Shown: positions 36,669-47,322 of the stretch, piece after piece
Numbering within the stretch: the first letter of the stretch is position 1
How the letters are laid out: each line of letters begins with the position of its first letter
Source of the DNA: Alkalilimnicola sp. S0819
Lineage (GTDB): Bacteria; Pseudomonadota; Gammaproteobacteria; Nitrococcales; WHIW01
Assembly (NCBI RefSeq): GCF_009295635.1
Contig: NZ_WHIW01000010.1
Span: forward strand, 1-64,000
Direction of reading: 5' to 3'
Length of the DNA stretch: 64,000 nt
Program-made: the position numbers and the translations under genes
Notes under the pieces: generated by a model
Database searches by the model: none
Seen by the model: only the letters and a program-made list of their open reading frames with translations
What the model was told of the DNA's origin: nothing

Positions 36669-37853
36669 ATGAACAACAGCCGTGAAGTCGTAGTCGTCGG
36701 AGCCGCACGTACCGCCATCGGTGCCTATGGTGGCAGCCTGAAGGATGTGCCCCTGGCCGATCTGGCCACCCTGGCCATCAAGGAGGCGGTGAGCCGCTCC
36801 GGTGCGCAGGCCGAGGATATCGGTCACACCGTGCTGGGTAACGTGATTCACACCGAGAAACGGGATATGTACATCTCCCGTCTGGCTTCGGTGAACGCCG
36901 GTCTGCCCCATTCCACTCCCGCCCTGACCCTGAACCGCCTGTGCGGCAGCGGCCTGCAGGCCATCGTCACCGCCGCGCAGCAGATCGAGCTGGGCCAGGC
37001 GGACATGGCCGTGGGTGGCGGCGCCGAGGCCATGAGCCGCGCGCCCTTCTGGCTGCCGACGACCCGCTGGGGGCAGCGCATGGGTGACGGCCAGATCCTG
37101 GACGCCATGGTGGGCGCGCTCACCGATCCTTTCGAGTCCTGCCACATGGGCATCACCGCCGAGAACATCGCCGAGAAGTGGAAGATCTCCCGCGAGGACC
37201 AGGATGCCTTCGCCGCGGAAGCCCAGCGTCGGGGCGTGAAGGCCGTGCAGGATGGCGTGTTCAAGGACCAGATCGTCCCGGTGGAGATCAAGACCCGCAA
37301 GGGCGTGAACGTCTTCGACACCGACGAGAACCCGCGTGAGGTTTCCACCGAGAAGCTCGCCGGCATGCGCCCGGTGTTCAAGAAGGACGGTTCGGTCACC
37401 GCTGGCAACGCGTCCTCCATCAACGACGGCGCCGCCGCCGTGGTGCTGGCCGAGCGGGGTGTCGCCGAAGCCAAGGGCCTGAAGCCCCTGGCGCGCCTGG
37501 TGGGCTACAGCGTGGCCGGTGTCGATCCGCAGTACATGGGCATCGGCCCGGTGCCGGCGATCAAGCAGCTGCTGGCCGACACCGGTGTCGCCAAGGAAGA
37601 CATCGACCTGTGGGAGCTGAACGAAGCCTTTGCTTCCCAGGCCCTCGCCGTGGTGCGTGACCTGGAGCTGGACGAAGCCAAGGTCAACCCCAACGGTTCC
37701 GGCATCTCCCTGGGGCACCCCATCGGTGCCACCGGCGCCATCCTTACCGTGAAATCTGTCTACGAGCTGCAGCGCACCGGCGGCCGCTACGCCGTGGTGA
37801 GCATGTGCATCGGTGGCGGTCAGGGCATCGCCGCCCTGTTCGAGCGGCTCTAA
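36669..37853 (+). CDS. Acetyl-CoA acetyltransferase (thiolase)
   Basis: A 394-residue biosynthetic-type thiolase condensing two acetyl-CoA to acetoacetyl-CoA, used for polyhydroxybutyrate or ketone metabolism. Active-site residues are C92 (NRLCGSGLQA), H350 (SLGHPIGATG) and C380 (SMCIGGGQG). No phaB or phaC is next to it, so the product's fate is unclear. Start at 36669 with GGAGG upstream. It has its own promoter and a strong terminator at 37882. Confidence 0.95.
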   Translation: MNNSREVVVVGAARTAIGAYGGSLKDVPLADLATLAIKEAVSRSGAQAEDIGHTVLGNVIHTEKRDMYISRLASVNAGLPHSTPALTLNRLCGSGLQAIVTAAQQIELGQADMAVGGGAEAMSRAPFWLPTTRWGQRMGDGQILDAMVGALTDPFESCHMGITAENIAEKWKISREDQDAFAAEAQRRGVKAVQDGVFKDQIVPVEIKTRKGVNVFDTDENPREVSTEKLAGMRPVFKKDGSVTAGNASSINDGAAAVVLAERGVAEAKGLKPLARLVGYSVAGVDPQYMGIGPVPAIKQLLADTGVAKEDIDLWELNEAFASQALAVVRDLELDEAKVNPNGSGISLGHPIGATGAILTVKSVYELQRTGGRYAVVSMCIGGGQGIAALFERL

Positions 37854-37881
37854 GGCCCCGCTCCCGCAGCAGGAAAGCCAG

Positions 37882-37909
37882 AAGGCGCCGGTAAACCCGG
37901 CGCCTTTTT
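37882..37909 (+). terminator. Rho-independent terminator of the thiolase gene
   Basis: AAGGCGCCGG pairs with CCGGCGCCTT around TAAAC, followed by a TTTTT run. Confidence 0.92.
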
Positions 37910-37911
37910 CG

Positions 37912-38049
37912 TTTTGGCCCGGTCCCCTGCGCTTCTCGCCGGAGAGGGGCGAGCAGCAAACTCGCTACGCTCGAACAAGCTGATCCCTTTCCGGCTGCGA
38001 TGCTCGGCTGCATCGACGGCCGCCCCGAACCGCACCCACCCCGGAACCC
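37912..38049 (+). repeat. Dispersed element, family C, copy 1 (degenerate)
   Basis: This stretch matches, in inverse orientation, the 190 bp element at 56205-56394, with roughly 90% identity, a 5-base gap and loss of a small hairpin. It keeps one terminal arm (GGCCGCCCCGAACCGCACCC then ACCCCGGAACC) but lacks the other, so it is a truncated copy. The remaining 160 bp up to xthA hold no gene. Confidence 0.75.
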
Positions 38050-38212
38050 CCAGGGCCTACCGGGAGCCTACGGCCGGCGCCGATGCTCACCCGCCCGTTC
38101 CCGCGCCGTCCGGATAGTCGAAGATTCGGTGCGCCCGCTCACCCCGGCGCCTTTTTATTTTGTCTGCGCTACCCTTTGCGCCTTTGCGAGCTTCACGCGA
38201 GGAATATCTCCA

Positions 38213-38998
38213 ATGAAAGTCACCTCCATCAATGTCAACGGCATACGCGCCGCGGCCCGAAAGGGCATGTTCGAGTGGCTGGCGAAGGAGCGCCCGGACG
38301 TGGTGTGCCTGCAGGAAATCAAGGCCCAGGAAGAGCAGCTCACCGATGCGTTGTTCTACCCCGAGGGCTATCACCACCATTTCCATTCCGCCGAAAGGAA
38401 AGGCTATAGCGGCGTGGCGATCTACAGCCGGCGCGAGCCCGATGAGGTCATCGTGGGGCTGGGTTGGCCGGATGTGGACGCGGAAGGGCGGTATCTGGAA
38501 GCGCGCTTTGGCAATCTGTCGGTGATCTCGCTGTACGTGCAGTCGGGCTCGTCCAGCGAGGAGCGCCAGGCGGTGAAGTTCGACTTCATGGCGCGTTTCA
38601 TGGCGCACCTGCGAGAGATCAAGGCCTCGGGGCGAGACTACATTATCTGCGGCGACTGGAACATCGCCCACAAGGAAATCGACCTGAAGAACTGGCGGGG
38701 CAACCGCAAGAACTCGGGTTTTCTCCCCGAGGAGCGGGCCTGGATGGATCGGCTGTTCGGCGAGGAGGGCTTCCACGACGCCTTCCGCCTGGTGAACCAG
38801 GAAGAGGATCAGTACACCTGGTGGTCAAACCGCGGCCAGGCCTGGGCGAAGAACGTGGGCTGGCGTATCGATTACCACGTGATCACGCCGGGGTTGAAGG
38901 ACCGGGTGTTGAGCGCGGATATCTACACCGCCGAGCGCTTCTCGGACCATGCACCACTGACCCTGGTATATGACTATCCGGCTTGGGCCGCGGAATAG
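38213..38998 (+). CDS. xthA: Exodeoxyribonuclease III
   Basis: A 261-residue DNA repair enzyme (AP endonuclease and 3'-exonuclease) of the EEP fold. Conserved parts are VNGIRAAARKG, VCLQEIKAQE (Mg2+ Glu), ICGDWNIAHKEIDLKNWRGN and WRIDYHVITPGL...SDHAPL with the catalytic Asp-His. Start at 38213 with GAGGAAT upstream; longer frames run through repeat DNA and are not coding. It ends just before an inverted repeat of family A. Confidence 0.96.
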   Translation: MKVTSINVNGIRAAARKGMFEWLAKERPDVVCLQEIKAQEEQLTDALFYPEGYHHHFHSAERKGYSGVAIYSRREPDEVIVGLGWPDVDAEGRYLEARFGNLSVISLYVQSGSSSEERQAVKFDFMARFMAHLREIKASGRDYIICGDWNIAHKEIDLKNWRGNRKNSGFLPEERAWMDRLFGEEGFHDAFRLVNQEEDQYTWWSNRGQAWAKNVGWRIDYHVITPGLKDRVLSADIYTAERFSDHAPLTLVYDYPAWAAE

Positions 38999-39003
38999 GT
39001 GTC

Positions 39004-39070
39004 CGCGGGAGCGGCGTATGGCCGCGATGGCCTTTCGCCGAGAGGGCCGAGGCCATTCGCCGCTCCTGCA
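39004..39070. repeat. REP-like inverted repeat, family A, copy 2
   Basis: Twenty-base arms (GGGAGCGGCGTATGGCC type and GGCCATTCGCCGCTCC type) pair with three mismatches, immediately after xthA. The arms resemble those at 14301-14386 and 48511-48574. Confidence 0.7.
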
Positions 39071-39140
39071 GGGGGCTTTGTCACACGCTTAGCGGCGAAG
39101 CCGCCGAAGGCGGGATCGAGGATCTCCGCCTTCCCCGGCT

Positions 39141-41123
39141 TCAGCTCTTGAACCCCTTCACCTGATCCTGCAGGCGGCTGCCCATCCGCGCCAGTTCCTC
39201 GGCGGCGGTGTCCAGCTGCGCCGAGGCGGCGGCGGTCTGGTCCACCACTTCCCGCACCCGCACGGTGCTGCGGTTGATGTCCTCCGCGGTGGCGGTCTGC
39301 TGTTCGGCAGCACTGGCGATCTGCGAATTCATGTCGTTGATCACCGTGACCTTCTGCGTGATGGAGCCAAGCCCCTCGCCGGCTTCGCTGGCCTGCTCCT
39401 CGGTCTCGGCCGCACTGTGCCCGCAGCGCTGCAGGCTCTGTGCCACGTGGCGTGCGCCGTCCTGAAGACGCTCGATGATGGTGCGGATCTCCTCGGTGGA
39501 TTCCTGAGTTCGGCTGGCCAGAGTGCGCACCTCGTCGGCGACCACGGCGAAGCCGCGGCCCTGCTCGCCGGCGCGGGCCGCCTCGATGGCCGCGTTCAGA
39601 GCGAGCAGATTGGTTTGCTCGGCTACCCCGCTGATTACCTCCAGCACGGTGCCGATGTTGTCGCTGTCCGCCTGCAGGCGGGCGGCGAGTTTGCTCTCCT
39701 CCTGAACCTCGGCAGCCAGGGTATGGATGGCGGCGACCGTGCGTTCGACCAGCTGGGCGCCCTGTTTGGCGGCGCCGTCGGCGTCACCGGCGGCTTCGGC
39801 GGCACCAGCGGCGTTACGGGCGATCTCGTGGGCGGTGGCGGTCATCTCGTTCATGGCCGTGGCCACCTGGTCCACCTCGCTTTGCTGGGTCTTCACGCCA
39901 TCGCTGGTCTGGCGGGTCACGGCACTGAGCTCTTCCGCGGCGGCGGCCAGCTGGGCGCTTTCCCGGCTGATATTGCTCACCAGGGCCTGAAGAGTCTGCA
40001 GGAAGCGGTTGATGGACAGGCTCAGGCGCCCGAACTCGTCCCGGTCATGGGCGGGCAGGCGCACGGTCAAGTCGCCCCGCCCGGCCTCGATCTCGCTCAG
40101 CAGGTCCGTGACCAGGATATCGGCCCGGCGCATGGGCCGTACGATGCTGCGGGTAATCAGCCAGGCCAGCAGCGCGCCCAGCACGATGGCGCCAATGAGC
40201 AACAGGGTGATATTCCGTTGTGCACTGTTGGAGGCCTCTGTGGCGCTGTCCGATTCGCGCACCAGTTCCTGGAAGACTTGCTTTTGCATGTCGGCGACCA
40301 AGGCGCCCATCTCGACGCCAGTGGGGTTCATGCGTCGCTCCAAAGCCTCGCCCAGGGTCTGGGTGGCCTTCACCAGCCGGTCGAAGCCGTCGCGGAAGGT
40401 CTGGGCGGCGAGGCGCGCGGCCTGCAGCTTGGCGTTGGCTTCCTGGTCCAGTTGGTCGACCAGTTCCAGCTTGCCGAGGAAATTCTCCATTTCCGCCAGC
40501 TCATCATGCACGCGGTCGATGTGGTCCGGGTTGTGGGTGGCGAAGTAGCGCTGGCTGTACAGTCGGGCGAGCATCAGATGATGGTTCGCACGGCCGGTGT
40601 TGTAGGCATTGTTCACGGAGTAGCTTTCGTAAAAGCTGACGGTCAGCTCCTCCAGACTGTTCGCAGCCTGGATGCCACTTACGTCCAGCACCTCCCGCAA
40701 AACACGCTCCCGTTCCTGCACCGAGGGCGCGACGTCCTGGTCCATGCTCTGCACATAGCGTTGCTGCAGCGTGCTGAACTTTTCCAGCCGGTCGAGTTGG
40801 GCCGGGTTGGAGAAGTGCTGCTGGGCCTGGCGGATCTCCTCGCGCAGGCGGTTTGCCAGTTGGCGAAACTGATCAAGCTCCTCGGCGTTGGCGGTCAGGA
40901 CATACTCCTGCAGGCGCAAGCGCTGGCGGTAGAGGTTGAACAGCATCTCCGCCGCCTCACCGGTCTTGGGCGCTTCCTCTTTCGCCAGTCGAGTCACTCG
41001 CTCGTTGAGTTGACTGATCTGGCCTTGGGAGACCAGGCCGATCATCAGCAACAGCACCAGAATCACCACGGGGGCGAGCAGGATCTTGCCGGCGATGCCG
41101 GCGCGGGCCAAGAGTGTGTTCAC
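39141..41123 (-). CDS. Methyl-accepting chemotaxis protein with a large helical sensor domain
   Basis: A 660-residue chemoreceptor. TM1 is at about 11-33, followed by a long helical periplasmic domain (to about 310) of the size of the bimodular HBM sensors known from organic-acid receptors. TM2 lies near 305-325 ([21 protein letters not shown]), then HAMP and a signalling hairpin whose tip near residue 510 has [20 protein letters not shown]. Start is GTG at 41123 with GAGGA upstream. A TCA-acid or carboxylate ligand is possible from the domain type; this is inference. Confidence 0.93.
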   Translation of the reverse strand: MNTLLARAGIAGKILLAPVVILVLLLMIGLVSQGQISQLNERVTRLAKEEAPKTGEAAEMLFNLYRQRLRLQEYVLTANAEELDQFRQLANRLREEIRQAQQHFSNPAQLDRLEKFSTLQQRYVQSMDQDVAPSVQERERVLREVLDVSGIQAANSLEELTVSFYESYSVNNAYNTGRANHHLMLARLYSQRYFATHNPDHIDRVHDELAEMENFLGKLELVDQLDQEANAKLQAARLAAQTFRDGFDRLVKATQTLGEALERRMNPTGVEMGALVADMQKQVFQELVRESDSATEASNSAQRNITLLLIGAIVLGALLAWLITRSIVRPMRRADILVTDLLSEIEAGRGDLTVRLPAHDRDEFGRLSLSINRFLQTLQALVSNISRESAQLAAAAEELSAVTRQTSDGVKTQQSEVDQVATAMNEMTATAHEIARNAAGAAEAAGDADGAAKQGAQLVERTVAAIHTLAAEVQEESKLAARLQADSDNIGTVLEVISGVAEQTNLLALNAAIEAARAGEQGRGFAVVADEVRTLASRTQESTEEIRTIIERLQDGARHVAQSLQRCGHSAAETEEQASEAGEGLGSITQKVTVINDMNSQIASAAEQQTATAEDINRSTVRVREVVDQTAAASAQLDTAAEELARMGSRLQDQVKGFKS

Positions 41124-41185
41124 AACGCGTCCTCTTCAGACAGGAATGCCCGGCGGACTCCGGGTTTCATGGCATGCGCTGTTCT

Positions 41186-41212
41186 ATAGCGGCAAGCAGT
41201 GGGGAAAGATGA
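41186..41212 (-). promoter_or_regulatory. Possible sigma-28 promoter of the second chemoreceptor
   Basis: On the minus strand TCATCTTT (41212-41205) and GCCGCTAT (41193-41186) are 11 bases apart, matching the FliA consensus at 5/8 and 6/8 positions, about 60 bp before the start codon. It is weaker than the site at 7421-7447 but has the same spacing. Confidence 0.4.
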
Positions 41213-41256
41213 GTGATGTGTAAAAATAGTGTGCTGTACATCACAGTTTTCGGCGG

Positions 41257-41311
41257 CGCCGCAGGCCGGGGTCGGAGGCTTCGCAGGGCGTCTCCGACCC
41301 CGACTGCGGCG
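41257..41311 (-). terminator. Hairpin downstream of the trxB-glutaredoxin pair
   Basis: CGCCGCAG and GGGGTCGGAG pair with CTCCGACCCC and CTGCGGCG in one long stem-loop 16 bp after the glutaredoxin stop. No T-run follows on the minus strand. Confidence 0.6.
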
Positions 41312-41327
41312 GTGTTGCGGTTACGGC

Positions 41328-41588
41328 TCAGGCGGCGAGTCGCTTCAAGTAGTCCACGATCACCGCGGATTCGTACATCCACTCCACTTCGCCATCGGCA
41401 TGCTCGATGCGCAGGCAGGGCACGGTGCCGCGGCCGCCCTGTTCCACCAGTTCGGCCTTGTGCGCCGGGTTCTTCAGGGTGTCCCGGTTCTCCACGTCCA
41501 CGCCCAATTGGCGGATAGCGTCGCGCACCACCATGCAGAAGGGGCAGGAATAGTAGTTGTAGAGCGCCAGATGCTTCGGTTTCTGCAT
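41328..41588 (-). CDS. Glutaredoxin-like protein
   Basis: An 86-residue thioredoxin-fold protein with the dithiol site C15-P-F-C18 and the TVPCLRI cis-Pro loop, as in glutaredoxins or the N-terminal domain of GSTs. It likely reduces protein disulfides or glutathione mixed disulfides. Start at 41588 (MQKPKHLALYNYYSC) with GGAGGG upstream; the frame extends farther but overlaps trxB. It follows trxB by 13 bp on the same strand, so the two form a redox operon. Confidence 0.9.
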   Translation of the reverse strand: MQKPKHLALYNYYSCPFCMVVRDAIRQLGVDVENRDTLKNPAHKAELVEQGGRGTVPCLRIEHADGEVEWMYESAVIVDYLKRLAA

Positions 41589-41601
41589 GAGTCCCTCCGC
41601 T

Positions 41602-42588
<987 letters not shown>

Positions 42589-42668
42589 TCAGCCGATTTG
42601 CCCAATAGAGTAAGGGTATCGGCTGGCCGGGGGAACTTCATCCGGTTTATGCCCACCATAGCCGCGCG

Positions 42669-43991
<1,323 letters not shown>

Positions 43992-44075
43992 GGGGAACTC
44001 TTTGCGGGGGAAAACTGCGGCTATGGTCGGGTATGGCCTGGCGGCTGGCAAGGGCCACGGCGCTATACTGCGAAG

Positions 44076-44113
44076 CGCTCTGTGGGGGCGGCCTCGGCCG
44101 CTCCCACAGAGCG
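44076..44113. repeat. REP-type palindrome before the Rieske gene
   Basis: CGCTCTGTGGGGGCGGCC and GGCCGCTCCCACAGAGCG, separated by two bases, pair over 18 positions with one mismatch. GTGGGAGCGGC-type REP sequences are common in gammaproteobacteria; a half-copy is at 9180-9195. Confidence 0.75.
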
Positions 44114-44147
44114 TGACGGTGCAGTTTGGCGAGGGTAGGAGAACGTC

Positions 44148-44477
44148 ATGCAGCGATTGTGTGCGCTGGAAGAACTGCCGGAGAACCAGGGCAGGGGGTT
44201 CGAGGTGGCGATCGGCGACGAGCGGCTGGCGCTGGTGCTGGTGCGTCGTGGTGGGTGGGTGTACGGCTATCGCAACGTCTGCCCTCACCGGGGAACCAGC
44301 CTGGACTGGATGCCGGATCGTTTCATGGACCCGGAAGGCGAGCACCTGCAATGCGCCACCCATGATGCACGCTTTCGCGTGGAGGACGGCTTCTGCGTGA
44401 GCGGGCCCTGCGCGGGGGCGTTCCTGGGGGGCGTGGAGCTGCGGCTGCGCGAGGGCGCGGTGTATCTGATGGGCTGA
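44148..44477 (+). CDS. Rieske [2Fe-2S] protein
   Basis: A 109-residue ferredoxin with a Rieske cluster: C45-P-H47 and C69-x-x-H72 are the four ligands. It is a stand-alone domain without a membrane anchor, as in NirD-like or dioxygenase-ferredoxin proteins, and could serve as an electron carrier. AGGAGAA precedes the start. The neighbouring genes give no partner oxygenase, so its redox partner is unknown. Confidence 0.88.
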   Translation: MQRLCALEELPENQGRGFEVAIGDERLALVLVRRGGWVYGYRNVCPHRGTSLDWMPDRFMDPEGEHLQCATHDARFRVEDGFCVSGPCAGAFLGGVELRLREGAVYLMG

Positions 44478-44619
44478 AAGCTGTCGTCATAAAGTGACAG
44501 TCTCCGTCACTTGAGGCTATTCTGCCGCTGTCGCTAAAGCCCGACAGGGCGCGAAACGCCGGTTGGCCCGTTTTCTGCACGGCCTTCGGTGCCGAGGTTC
44601 GGCAAGGACGGAGTTGAGC

Positions 44620-45051
44620 ATGCAGAACAACGACATGGCCTGGAACGACTTCTACCTCGCTCGCCGCCTGGAATGGGGTCAGGGCATGGAACCCGATGTG
44701 GCGCGCGCCGCAAGGCTCTATCGGCGTGCGGCCCTGCGCGGGCTGCCAGAAGCCCAGGAAGCGCTGGCCTTCCTGTACGCTACCGGCCAGGGGCTGGTGC
44801 AGGATGAGAGCATGGCGGCGAAGTGGTTCGGTCTGGCCGCCGAGCAAGGCAACTGTGCCGCCCAGCACAACCTCGGGGTGATGTACGCCGAAGGCCGCGG
44901 GGTGGATCGCGACCCGGCACAGGCCGTCCAGTGGTTCCACAAGGCGGCGCGCAACGGCAGTGAAGTGGCTCGGGATTGGCTGCATGACACCCGCCAGTCA
45001 TTGCGCGAACAGCTCGCCGACGCCGAGCAGGTCCGCTCCACCGAAGGCTGA
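44620..45051 (+). CDS. Sel1-repeat protein
   Basis: A 143-residue helical-repeat protein with about three Sel1-like units (RAARLYRRAALRGLPEAQEALAFLYATGQG, SMAAKWFGLAAEQGNCAAQHNLGVMYAEGRG and PAQAVQWFHKAARNGSEVARDWL). Such repeats mediate protein contacts in signalling or envelope functions. There is no signal peptide, so it is probably cytoplasmic. Start at 44620 with GGACGGAG upstream. No function can be assigned from the neighbours. Confidence 0.87.
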   Translation: MQNNDMAWNDFYLARRLEWGQGMEPDVARAARLYRRAALRGLPEAQEALAFLYATGQGLVQDESMAAKWFGLAAEQGNCAAQHNLGVMYAEGRGVDRDPAQAVQWFHKAARNGSEVARDWLHDTRQSLREQLADAEQVRSTEG

Positions 45052-45063
45052 TGCCTATTGCGA

Positions 45064-45083
45064 GGGAGCCGATCAGTGCTCCC
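45064..45083. terminator. Bidirectional terminator between the Sel1 and K+ channel genes
   Basis: GGGAGC and GCTCCC flank an 8-base loop, followed by TTAA. It lies exactly between the convergent stop codons. Confidence 0.55.
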
Positions 45084-46814
45084 TTAAACGCTTCTCCTCG
45101 CCCGCCGCTTCGCCAGATATCGCCACACCAGCCCACTGGGGCGCTGCTCGCCGCTCAGCAGGTAGGCCAGTGCGTTGTGATTGCACAGGCTCCAGTTCAG
45201 CCTCCCCCGGGCGAAGCGGCTGCCGCACAGCAGTAGCCTGTCCCCCGGAGCCAGGCACCAGTCGCCGCCGGGCAGCGCAGCCAGATCCCCCTCTCTTTGC
45301 ACCAGCAGGACCTGGCAGGCCAGATGATGTTCGCGGTTCCCGGGTGAGCGCAGCAGGGTGTCCAGGCGCAGGGCCTCGCCCCGCGCGAAGGCCTCGTTCA
45401 GCGCCGGGGTTTCCCGCTCGGTCAGCCGCACACTCCACAGATGAGGCACGCGGCCCTCGTTGAGCCGGCGCAGCCGCTCGGCCAGCTCCTCTACGGCCTG
45501 GGGCGGCTGCTCCCGCAGCCAGCTCAGGAACGCCGGCAGCAAGGGGGCCACCAGGCGGCTGAGCATGCTCCGCGCCATCACTCGGCTGGCTTCCAGGATC
45601 AGGTCCGCGGGGGCCGCTTGGTAAATGGCGTGGTTGGCACGCTCTCGCTGCAGCCCCACCAGGAAGATGTCGGGATTCTCCTGGCGCGCGGTCATCAGAA
45701 TGGAGAGGTTGTCGGCGTCGTCCTCGGTGGCGGCCACCAGTGCGCTGGCCTCGCCGATACCGGCCTCGCGCAGGGTATGGGCCTCGGTGCCGCGACCGGT
45801 GACCAGGGGTTGGGGGCGGCCAGCGGCTTGCGTGTCGACGATCACTGTTTCCAGCCCCAGCTCGCGCAATCGTTGCGCCAGCGCCTCGCCGAACGCGCCA
45901 TAGCCGCACAGGATCCAGCGCCCGCCGGGCGGCTCGATGGCCTGAGGCAGCGGCTGTTCCGGGACACCGGTGAGGGCGTTGTAGACCGCGTGGAAGGCGG
46001 GTAGCGGAATGCCCATGGCCAGGGTATCGGCCAGGCTGTGATGGGGGTTGATCACGTGATCCGTGCCGAAGCTCGCCAGATTCTCCTCCGCCGCCGAGGT
46101 ATGGGCGCGGGAGATCACCCTCAGGCCCTGCCCCAGCAGTTTCGCCGTCAGGGCGATCTGCAAATTGGCATGATCATCGTCGGTGACGGCCAGCACGCCG
46201 GCGCAGTAATCGTGGCTCAGGCCCGCATCCATCAGGCTCTCGGCGTGCTGTGCGTCGGCCCGCAACCCAGGCACGAACAGGGGTAGATCTTCCAGGCTCA
46301 GTGCGTCCAGCGGCCCCTGGCACCGCTCTATCACCACGCAACGCCGTCCGCGCTCGCTGATGGCGCGTACCAGCAGGCTGCCGGTATCGCCATAACCGCA
46401 GACCAGGTAGAAGGGCTCGCGCAGGCGGCTCACCGTGCGGCGGAACTGGTTGCGCGCCAGCGCCCGGCGAAAGCCCGGCTCTTGCATCAGCGCGATAATG
46501 CTGCCCAGCGCATAGAACCAGCCGATAACGCAGGAGTACAGCGTGCCCAGCGCCCACAGCCGTTGCAGCCGGGTGAACTCATGGGGCAGTTCGCCAAAGC
46601 CGATGGTGGTGGCGGTGTAGCTGACAAAGTACAGCGCGTGCAGAAAATCCATGCGCCAGGGCTCGCCCGCCGGCGTTTGGCCGGGGATCAGCACGAAGCC
46701 GGTGATGGCCAGCGTGTAGGCGCCGATCAGCAGCAGCAGCGGCGCGCGCATGCGCCGCAGCACCAGCGGGATGACGCTGGGGCGCGGGGTGTCCGGGGCG
46801 TCGGAGAGCTTCAT
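45084..46814 (-). CDS. Potassium channel with two RCK/TrkA domains
   Basis: A 576-residue protein. The membrane part (about 20-115) has two helices around a pore loop, with the selectivity filter T70-I-G-F-G74 (TTIGFGE). Two cytosolic NAD-binding RCK halves follow, recognisable by VCGYGDTGSLLVRAISERG (about 138) and LCGYGAFGEALAQRLRELG (about 303), and a C-terminal TrkA-C-like part after residue 475. Such channels gate K+ in response to nucleotides or ions. The gene ends next to a terminator and follows the small membrane protein gene at 46816. Confidence 0.92.
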   Translation of the reverse strand: MKLSDAPDTPRPSVIPLVLRRMRAPLLLLIGAYTLAITGFVLIPGQTPAGEPWRMDFLHALYFVSYTATTIGFGELPHEFTRLQRLWALGTLYSCVIGWFYALGSIIALMQEPGFRRALARNQFRRTVSRLREPFYLVCGYGDTGSLLVRAISERGRRCVVIERCQGPLDALSLEDLPLFVPGLRADAQHAESLMDAGLSHDYCAGVLAVTDDDHANLQIALTAKLLGQGLRVISRAHTSAAEENLASFGTDHVINPHHSLADTLAMGIPLPAFHAVYNALTGVPEQPLPQAIEPPGGRWILCGYGAFGEALAQRLRELGLETVIVDTQAAGRPQPLVTGRGTEAHTLREAGIGEASALVAATEDDADNLSILMTARQENPDIFLVGLQRERANHAIYQAAPADLILEASRVMARSMLSRLVAPLLPAFLSWLREQPPQAVEELAERLRRLNEGRVPHLWSVRLTERETPALNEAFARGEALRLDTLLRSPGNREHHLACQVLLVQREGDLAALPGGDWCLAPGDRLLLCGSRFARGRLNWSLCNHNALAYLLSGEQRPSGLVWRYLAKRRARRSV

Positions 46815-46815
46815 C

Positions 46816-47199
46816 TCAGCGGTGCAGGCTGGTGGTTTCCACCAGCAGCAGAACCACCGAGGTGAGGTTGGCGAGCAGGGCGCCGCCGGACAGCGAGACG
46901 ATGCTCGCCATCACCGCGGGTGTCAGGCCGATCTCCAGCCCATGGACCGCCACCCCCCAGATGATCGCCGCGGTGATCAGCTGCAGGTCCGCCACCAGGC
47001 TGGAGGCGAGCAGTATCGCGCCGATCTGGGTGCGCTCGCCGAATTTGAGCACCGTCGCGACCAGGCTCACCACCAGGGCGGCGAACAGCTCGTAGGCATT
47101 GTGGTGAGCGGGGTTGTCCATGTCGCCGAGAAAGAAGCCGAAGTTCAGTGTCAGGGCGAGCAGGATGAAGAAACCGAAGATCACCTTTTCCAGGTTCAT
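46816..47199 (-). CDS. Conserved four-helix membrane protein (DUF6394-like)
   Basis: A 127-residue hydrophobic protein with about four membrane segments (FGFFILLALTLNFGFFLGD, LFAALVVSLVATVLKFG, LLASSLVADLQLITAAIIWGV, SLSGGALLANLTSVVLLLV). The FGERTQIGAILLASSLVADLQL region looks like a conserved block of a family often found beside K+ channels with RCK domains; I recall it as DUF6394. Its stop abuts the channel start (two bases apart), so a channel-associated subunit is a reasonable idea (inference). Start at 47199. Confidence 0.8.
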   Translation of the reverse strand: MNLEKVIFGFFILLALTLNFGFFLGDMDNPAHHNAYELFAALVVSLVATVLKFGERTQIGAILLASSLVADLQLITAAIIWGVAVHGLEIGLTPAVMASIVSLSGGALLANLTSVVLLLVETTSLHR

Positions 47200-47322
47200 G
47201 GGCGGGGGCTTTCCTGTGCTGTTTTTTGGCCAGCATAGCGCAATCGATCCTCGTCGGTAGCTCGGGCACCGGCTTTGGATTATTGTGGGGGCATAAGATT
47301 TTCCGAGAATTCCGGGGGAGAA

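Noticed and set aside
37910-38212. Upstream extension of xthA into the 3' flank of the thiolase gene
   Set aside because: The extension reads through the dispersed element and has no ribosome-binding site; MKVTSINVNGIR at 38213 is the family start.
43992-44363. N-terminal extension of the AmpG-like permease by 124 codons
   Set aside because: It would read antisense through the Rieske protein gene and a REP palindrome; the family N-terminus starts at 43991.
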